This document shows positions 59,794 through 64,000 of a stretch of DNA of 64,000 nt, one piece after another. Every line of letters begins with the position of its first letter. Positions within the stretch are counted from its first letter, which is position 1. Origin of the DNA: Selenomonas sp. oral taxon 126 (GTDB taxonomy: Bacteria > Bacillota > Negativicutes > Selenomonadales > Selenomonadaceae); NCBI RefSeq assembly GCF_001683335.1, contig NZ_CP016201.1:2525915-2589914 (forward strand). The letters run 5' to 3'. The notes under the pieces were generated by a model. It ran no database searches. It saw only the letters and a list, made by a program, of their open reading frames with translations, and was not told the DNA's origin. Both the position numbers and the translations under genes were made by a program.

Positions 59794-61211
59794 CACCCCA
59801 TTGTTCCTTCCAGTTCGATATTGACCAAATTATTCATCTCCACCGCATACTCGAGCGGCAGCTCCTTTGCAATCGGCTCGACGAAGCCGCGCACAATCAT
59901 CGCGCGCGCCTCCTCCTCGTCGATGCCGCGGCTCATCAGATAAAAGATCGCCTCGTCGCTGATGCGGCCGATCTTCGCCTCGTGTCCGATGTCCACCGCG
60001 TCACATGCAACATCCATCACGGGCAGCGTATCGCTGCGCGACTCCGAGTCCAGCATCAGCGACTCGCAGTTCACCGAGCATTTCGCCCCGACCGCGCGCG
60101 GCGTCACCTTGACCCCGCTGCGGTAGATTGCAACGCCGCCCGACTTTGAGATCGAGCGCGTGCTGATATTCGCCGACGTATTCGGCGCGTCGAAGATCAC
60201 CGTCGCACCCGTGTCCAGCTCCTGACCCTTCGAGGCGAACGTGATACCCGTGAACTCGCAGGTCGCATTCTCCCCGTGCAGGATGCTCGTCGGGTAGAGC
60301 ATGGAGACGTGGGAGCCGAACGAACCGGAGACCCATTCCACCGCGCCATCCTTCTCCACCTTCACGCGCTTTGTATTGAGATTCATCATATTGCGCGACC
60401 AGTTCTCGATCGTCGAGTAGCGCAGACGTGCGCCCTCCTTGACGAACAGCTCGACGCAGCCCGCATGGAGATTCGTCACATTGTACTTCGGCGCGGAACA
60501 TCCCTCGATGAAATGCAGGCTCGCGCCCTTCTCCACAATGATGAGCGTATGCTCGAACTGCCCTGCGCCCGCCGCATTGAGACGGAAATAGGACTGCAGC
60601 GGGATGTCGACCTTGATCCCCTCGGGCACGTAAACAAACGAGCCGCCCGACCAGACCGCCCCGTGCAGCGCGGCGAATTTATGCGCTTTCGGCGGCACGA
60701 GCGTCATGAAATACTGCTGAACAATGTCGCCGTACTCCTGCAGAGCCGTCTCCATATCCGTGTAGACAACGCCCTGCTTCACGAGCGACTCCTGGATCGA
60801 GTGATAGACCACCTCGGAGTCATACTGCGCACCGACCCCTGCAAGCGACGTTTTCTCCGCCTCAGGGATGCCCAGACGGTCAAACGTATCCTTGATATCC
60901 TCGGGCACCTCATTCCAGTCCCCGACCATCTTCGCATCGGGGCGCACATAGGTCACAATCTCATCCATATTGAGCGCGGAGAGATCGGGTCCCCATGCGG
61001 GCATGGGCGTCGCGTGGTAGACCTCCAGCGACTTCAGACGGAAGTCCAGCATCCACTGCGGATCGTTCTTCTTCGCCGAAATGTCGCGGATGATCTCCTC
61101 GGTCAGTCCCGACTGCGATTTATATGCCGAACGATCCTCGTTTGTAATATCGTAGATCGTCCGCTCGATGTCGGCGACCTGCGTTTTTTTCTTTGGTACG
61201 AAATCCTCCAT
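59793..61211 (-). CDS. sufB: Fe-S cluster assembly protein SufB
   Basis: 472 residues. The scaffold protein on which clusters are built. Recognised by YVPEGIKVDIPLQSYFRLNA, the Cys in HFIEGCSAPKYNVTNLH, CEFTGITFASKGQELDTGA, and the C-terminal FYLMSRGIDEEEARAMIVRG. ATG 61211 is used; a GTG three codons earlier is also possible. It is five bases from the sufC stop. Confidence 0.95.
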   Translation of the reverse strand: MEDFVPKKKTQVADIERTIYDITNEDRSAYKSQSGLTEEIIRDISAKKNDPQWMLDFRLKSLEVYHATPMPAWGPDLSALNMDEIVTYVRPDAKMVGDWNEVPEDIKDTFDRLGIPEAEKTSLAGVGAQYDSEVVYHSIQESLVKQGVVYTDMETALQEYGDIVQQYFMTLVPPKAHKFAALHGAVWSGGSFVYVPEGIKVDIPLQSYFRLNAAGAGQFEHTLIIVEKGASLHFIEGCSAPKYNVTNLHAGCVELFVKEGARLRYSTIENWSRNMMNLNTKRVKVEKDGAVEWVSGSFGSHVSMLYPTSILHGENATCEFTGITFASKGQELDTGATVIFDAPNTSANISTRSISKSGGVAIYRSGVKVTPRAVGAKCSVNCESLMLDSESRSDTLPVMDVACDAVDIGHEAKIGRISDEAIFYLMSRGIDEEEARAMIVRGFVEPIAKELPLEYAVEMNNLVNIELEGTMG

Positions 61212-61216
61212 GCGGC

Positions 61217-61975
61217 TCACCCCACTTTGCCCTGATCCGCGAGGATGCCGCCGAAGCCCTGCTCATTGATCTGCTGCACGAGCTCCGCACCGCCCTCGCG
61301 CACGATCTTGCCCTGCGCGAGCACATGGACATAGTCCACCTTCAGCTTGTCGAGGATCTTCGCGTTGTGCGTGATGATGAGGCAGGAATTATCCGCCGTG
61401 TGGAACTTCGCCACGCCCTCGGACACGATCTGCACCGCATCCACATCGAGCCCGGAGTCCGTCTCATCGAGCAGCGCGAGCTTCGGGTGAAGCATCAGCA
61501 GCTGCAAGACCTCACTGCGCTTCTTCTCACCGCCCGAGAAGCCGACGTTCAGATAGCGCTGTGCATAGCTCGGGTCGATCTTCAGCTCCGCCATCATCGC
61601 ATTCAGTTCCTTGCGGAACGGCATGAGCTTCACGCGCTCACCCGTAATCATCTGACGCGCCGTGCGGATCATATTCTCCACCGTGATCCCCGGAATCTCC
61701 TCCGGCGTCTGGAACGCGAGGAAAAGACCGCGCCGCGCACGCTCGAACGCGCGCAGCTCGGCGATATCCTCCCCCTCGAGGACGAGACTGCCGCCGGTCA
61801 TCTCATACTTCGGATGCCCCATGATGACGTTCATGAGCGTGGACTTGCCGGAGCCATTCGGCCCAAGGATAACGTGTACCTCGCCCTTTCGAATCGTGAG
61901 GTCAAGCCCCTTGAGGATTTCCTTACCCTCCACGCCCGCATGAAGATCCTTTATCTGCAGCAATACATCTGCCAT
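61217..61975 (-). CDS. sufC: Fe-S cluster assembly ATPase SufC
   Basis: 252 residues, an ABC-type ATPase. Walker A VILGPNGSGKSTLMNVIMG (about residues 34-52), signature GFSGGEKKRSEVLQL (about 143-157), Walker B LALLDETDSGLDVDAV (about 165-180), H-loop LIITHN. First gene of sufCBDSU. AAGGAG before ATG 61975. Confidence 0.95.
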   Translation of the reverse strand: MADVLLQIKDLHAGVEGKEILKGLDLTIRKGEVHVILGPNGSGKSTLMNVIMGHPKYEMTGGSLVLEGEDIAELRAFERARRGLFLAFQTPEEIPGITVENMIRTARQMITGERVKLMPFRKELNAMMAELKIDPSYAQRYLNVGFSGGEKKRSEVLQLLMLHPKLALLDETDSGLDVDAVQIVSEGVAKFHTADNSCLIITHNAKILDKLKVDYVHVLAQGKIVREGGAELVQQINEQGFGGILADQGKVG

Positions 61976-62042
61976 AGTAAACTCTCCTTAAAATACGCTT
62001 AGTTTAATCCTTACAAAAATACTCGGGATTGACGTTTTCATC

Positions 62043-62071
62043 ATTGTAGGTGCTTTCATATAAAAAGTCAA
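62043..62071 (-). promoter_or_regulatory. Promoter of the suf operon
   Basis: Minus strand TTGACT (62066-62071), 17 bases, TACAAT (62043-62048). About 60 bases of leader before sufC. No clear regulator site was recognised. Confidence 0.65.
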
Positions 62072-62141
62072 TAACCTAAGACACGATCTATAAACAAAAC
62101 AAATAATTGAGATTGTTTTTCATATTGTTAGCAATTCCTAT

Positions 62142-62178
62142 AAAAAAAAGTTCCCAATGTCTGAAGACATTGGGAACC
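62142..62178 (-). terminator. Terminator of the NiaP-like transporter gene
   Basis: A perfect stem GTTCCCAATGTC/GACATTGGGAAC with loop TGAA (62150-62177), followed on the minus strand by eight T. Confidence 0.9.
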
Positions 62179-62204
62179 GACATAATAGTCCGTATATCCT
62201 TCGC

Positions 62205-63545
62205 TCATCCAAGTGAGTGCTCCAACTCCTCAAGCGTCTGCTGCTTGCTCTCACGCCCGAGAAGAATTACCGTACCCGAGATTAGCGCAAAAACCGCCGC
62301 GAACATCATGAAGATGCTGCTCATGGGAAACGCATTCGCGAGCATCACACCGACGAGCATCGGTGCGATCATGCCGCCGATGCGACCAAAGCCCGCCGCC
62401 CAGCCGCTGCCAAGCGCGCGCATCGACGTCGGATACTGCTCCGGCGTATAGGTGTAGATCACACCCCATGCACCGAGGTTGAAGAAACTCATCGCCGCCC
62501 CCCAAATGAGGAGCGTTGTCACCTCGCCCGCATTGCCGAAGAAATAGCTGCACACACCGCTCATGAGGAGGAACAGTCCGAGCGTATACCGCCGCCCAAT
62601 CACATCCACCAGATATGCTGCCGCATAGTAGCCCGGCAGCTGCGCGAGCGTCATAATAAGCACATACTCAAACGTCTTCACGATCTCAAACCCCTGCGCA
62701 TACACGATCGAGGGCAGCCACATAAAGATGCCATAGTAGCTGAACACAATGCCAAACCAGGCAAGCCAAAGCATCGTCGTGCGGCGGCGCATCCCCTTCG
62801 CCCAGAGCGACGCAAAGCCCGGTGTCTCCACATGCTCCGCCTCAACCCTGCCCGGTGCAAGCTGATCGAGGAACGGCCGCTCCGGCATCTTCAGCTGACG
62901 CTCGATGTCGCGGATAATCGCCTTTGCCTCATCCACACGTCCCTTTGACAGCAGATAGCGAATGGACTCCGGCATATGCAGCCGCAGGAGGAACACATAG
63001 AGTGCAGGCAGCGCGCCAATGAGGAAGGCAGCCTGCCAGCCAAAGACCGGAATCAGGAGATAGGCGATGCACGCTGCGGCAAGCCAGCCCAGTCCCCAGA
63101 AGCTCTCAAGGAGGACAATGAACCGTCCACGTAGCTTCGCAGGTGCATACTCACTCATCAATGTCGCCGCAACAGGCAGCTCTCCGCCCAGACCAAAGCC
63201 CACAAGGAAGCGGAACACAAGCAGCGACTCATAGTTCCATGCCACGGCACACAGCCCCGTCGATATGCTGTAGAGGAGAACCGTGATCGTAAACACCTGC
63301 TTGCGCCCGATGCGGTCTGCAATCGTCCCCGCAAGCACAGCACCAAGTGCCATACCGATGAGACCGATCGAGCCGATCCACCCCGCCTGTGCGGGCGTAA
63401 GCCCCCACTCGCGCGCAAGCACCGGCAGAACAAATGCGATCAGCCCCGTGTCCATCGCATCAAACAGCCAGCCAAGCCCCGTCACAGCAAGCAGCTTGTA
63501 CTGGAATCTGCCAAGCGGCAAATTCTCCAACCGATCCAAAATCAT
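62205..63545 (-). CDS. MFS transporter, NiaP-like (niacin uptake candidate)
   Basis: 446 residues with 12 predicted membrane helices. MFS motifs: GWIGSIGLIGMALGAVLAGT and ADRIGRKQVF in the loop 2-3 position, and GFGLGGELPVAATLMSEYAP. The N-terminus (LPLGRFQYKLLAVTGLGWLFDAMDTGL) closely resembles Bacillus NiaP/YceI, a nicotinate transporter, but substrates of this subfamily vary, so niacin is a guess. AAGGAGG before ATG 63545. Confidence 0.8.
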   Translation of the reverse strand: MILDRLENLPLGRFQYKLLAVTGLGWLFDAMDTGLIAFVLPVLAREWGLTPAQAGWIGSIGLIGMALGAVLAGTIADRIGRKQVFTITVLLYSISTGLCAVAWNYESLLVFRFLVGFGLGGELPVAATLMSEYAPAKLRGRFIVLLESFWGLGWLAAACIAYLLIPVFGWQAAFLIGALPALYVFLLRLHMPESIRYLLSKGRVDEAKAIIRDIERQLKMPERPFLDQLAPGRVEAEHVETPGFASLWAKGMRRRTTMLWLAWFGIVFSYYGIFMWLPSIVYAQGFEIVKTFEYVLIMTLAQLPGYYAAAYLVDVIGRRYTLGLFLLMSGVCSYFFGNAGEVTTLLIWGAAMSFFNLGAWGVIYTYTPEQYPTSMRALGSGWAAGFGRIGGMIAPMLVGVMLANAFPMSSIFMMFAAVFALISGTVILLGRESKQQTLEELEHSLG

Positions 63546-63616
63546 AAAACAGCCTCCTTCATGGCGTGCAGTCAGTCGTACCGCCGCCCCATCAGAGAAA
63601 GAACGAAACAGGCTCT

Positions 63617-63645
63617 ATTATAGTCACACTATAATGAAAATGCAA
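63617..63645 (-). promoter_or_regulatory. Promoter of the NiaP-like gene with palindromic operator
   Basis: Minus strand TTGCAT (63640-63645), 17 bases, TATAAT (63617-63622). A perfect inverted repeat ATTATAGT-CAC-ACTATAAT (63617-63635) covers the -10 box, the likely site of a repressor. Confidence 0.7.
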
Positions 63646-63689
63646 GAAGGAGAATCACATCTGAGTGTCTTTTCATAGTTCAGTGCATA

Positions 63690-63716
63690 GAAAAAAGCCC
63701 GTGAATCATCACGAGC
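63690..63716 (-). terminator. Terminator of the rRNA operon
   Basis: Stem GCTCGTGA/TCACGGGC on the minus strand (63696-63703 with 63708-63715), loop of four, then six T. It is nine bases past the 5S gene. Confidence 0.8.
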
Positions 63717-63724
63717 TTATCTTT

Positions 63725-63840
63725 TGCGGCAACTACCTACTCTCCCACGTCGTCTCCAACGAAGTACCCTCGGCCTCTGAACGCTTAACTGCTGTGTTCG
63801 GAATGGGAACAGGTGGAACCGTTCAGGCATCATCACCGCA
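63725..63840 (-). rRNA. rrf: 5S ribosomal RNA
   Basis: 116 bases on the minus strand. It begins TGCGGTGATGATGCC and ends GTTGCCGCA, with the terminal helix TGCGG/CCGCA paired and the conserved CCGAACACAGCAGTTAAGC loop B/C region inside. Confidence 0.93.
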
Positions 63841-63925
63841 TCTTCTTGAGTGCTTGTACACTCAAAACTTCACAGAAGAAACTATCAAGCAAATTGTTCT
63901 TGTTAGGCAAAACTACCTTAGAATG

Positions 63926-64000
63926 TAGTCAAGCCCTCGACCGATTAGTGCTGGTCAGCTGCACACATTGCTGTGCTTCCACACCCAGCCTATCTACCTT
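63926..64000 (-). rRNA. rrl: 23S ribosomal RNA, 3' end only
   Basis: The window ends in the last ~75 bases of 23S rRNA on the minus strand: conserved GGCTGGGTGTGGAAGC and CACTAATCGGTCGAGGGCTT. The exact 3' end is approximate. The 85-base spacer to 5S holds no tRNA. Confidence 0.88.

Noticed and set aside
1..64000. CRISPR arrays or prophage
   Set aside because: No regularly spaced direct repeats, integrase, capsid or terminase genes were seen anywhere in the window.

Overview
The window looks like a chromosomal segment of a diderm, anaerobic Firmicute of the Negativicutes, most likely Selenomonas or a close relative. This is inferred from protein content: pyruvate:ferredoxin oxidoreductase, an anaerobic (cobalt-early, Cbi-type) corrin pathway, the SufCBDSU order, the ispH-rpsA arrangement and high-GC codon use with many GTG/TTG starts. 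No database search was possible. Almost every gene is on the minus strand. The clear plus-strand genes are a phospholipase D-like gene (36479-37894) and a DUF1858 gene (45159-45371).

Layout, left to right. 1-5900: housekeeping genes (ACT-domain protein cut by the window edge, plsY, der, a radical-SAM/PDZ protein, rpsA, ispH). 5890-19332: one long operon, read cbiD-E-T-F-G-H-J-C-A-cobU-cbiP-cbiB-cobS-pduX-cobC-crcB, making most of the corrin ring and the lower-ligand assembly of B12, with its own promoter and no visible cobalamin riboswitch. 19433-20036: a lexA gene split by a frameshift. 20133-24803: ACT/PFL proteins, nth, an ArgA-like acetyltransferase, aroF and tyrA. 24994-27787: a self-contained redox operon (CoA-disulfide reductase/rhodanese, ArsR regulator, ferredoxin, NapH-like membrane protein) behind a promoter with a palindromic operator.

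27910-38330 is accessory in character: two tandem secreted paralogues, a NYN-domain protein, a truncated symporter next to two joined insertion-sequence ends, a histidine-rich small protein, three consecutive dynamin-like GTPases, a divergent membrane/phospholipase D-like protein, and a 160-bp miniature inverted-repeat element. Then come nifJ, corA (with a possible leader peptide) and ychF. After these are a DUF1858 gene, a methyltransferase, a MEMO-AMMECR1 fusion and tRNA-Leu(UAG). 47982-53090 is a three-gene anti-phage candidate (TerB-N protein, DUF2791-type ATPase, Lhr-like helicase) matching the Shango system. The right end has a TrpXYZ-like ABC transporter with duplicated binding proteins, the suf Fe-S operon, a NiaP-like transporter and the 3' end of an rRNA operon (23S partial, 5S).

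The most unusual signals are: (i) a structured intergenic repeat in two diverged copies (about 38143-38250 and 47762-47870) whose stems are kept by compensatory changes; (ii) the dynamin trio with a membrane-embedded PLD-like partner; (iii) the lexA frameshift; (iv) a nested long hairpin at 43628-43736; and (v) a 24-codon reading frame between the corA promoter and corA.
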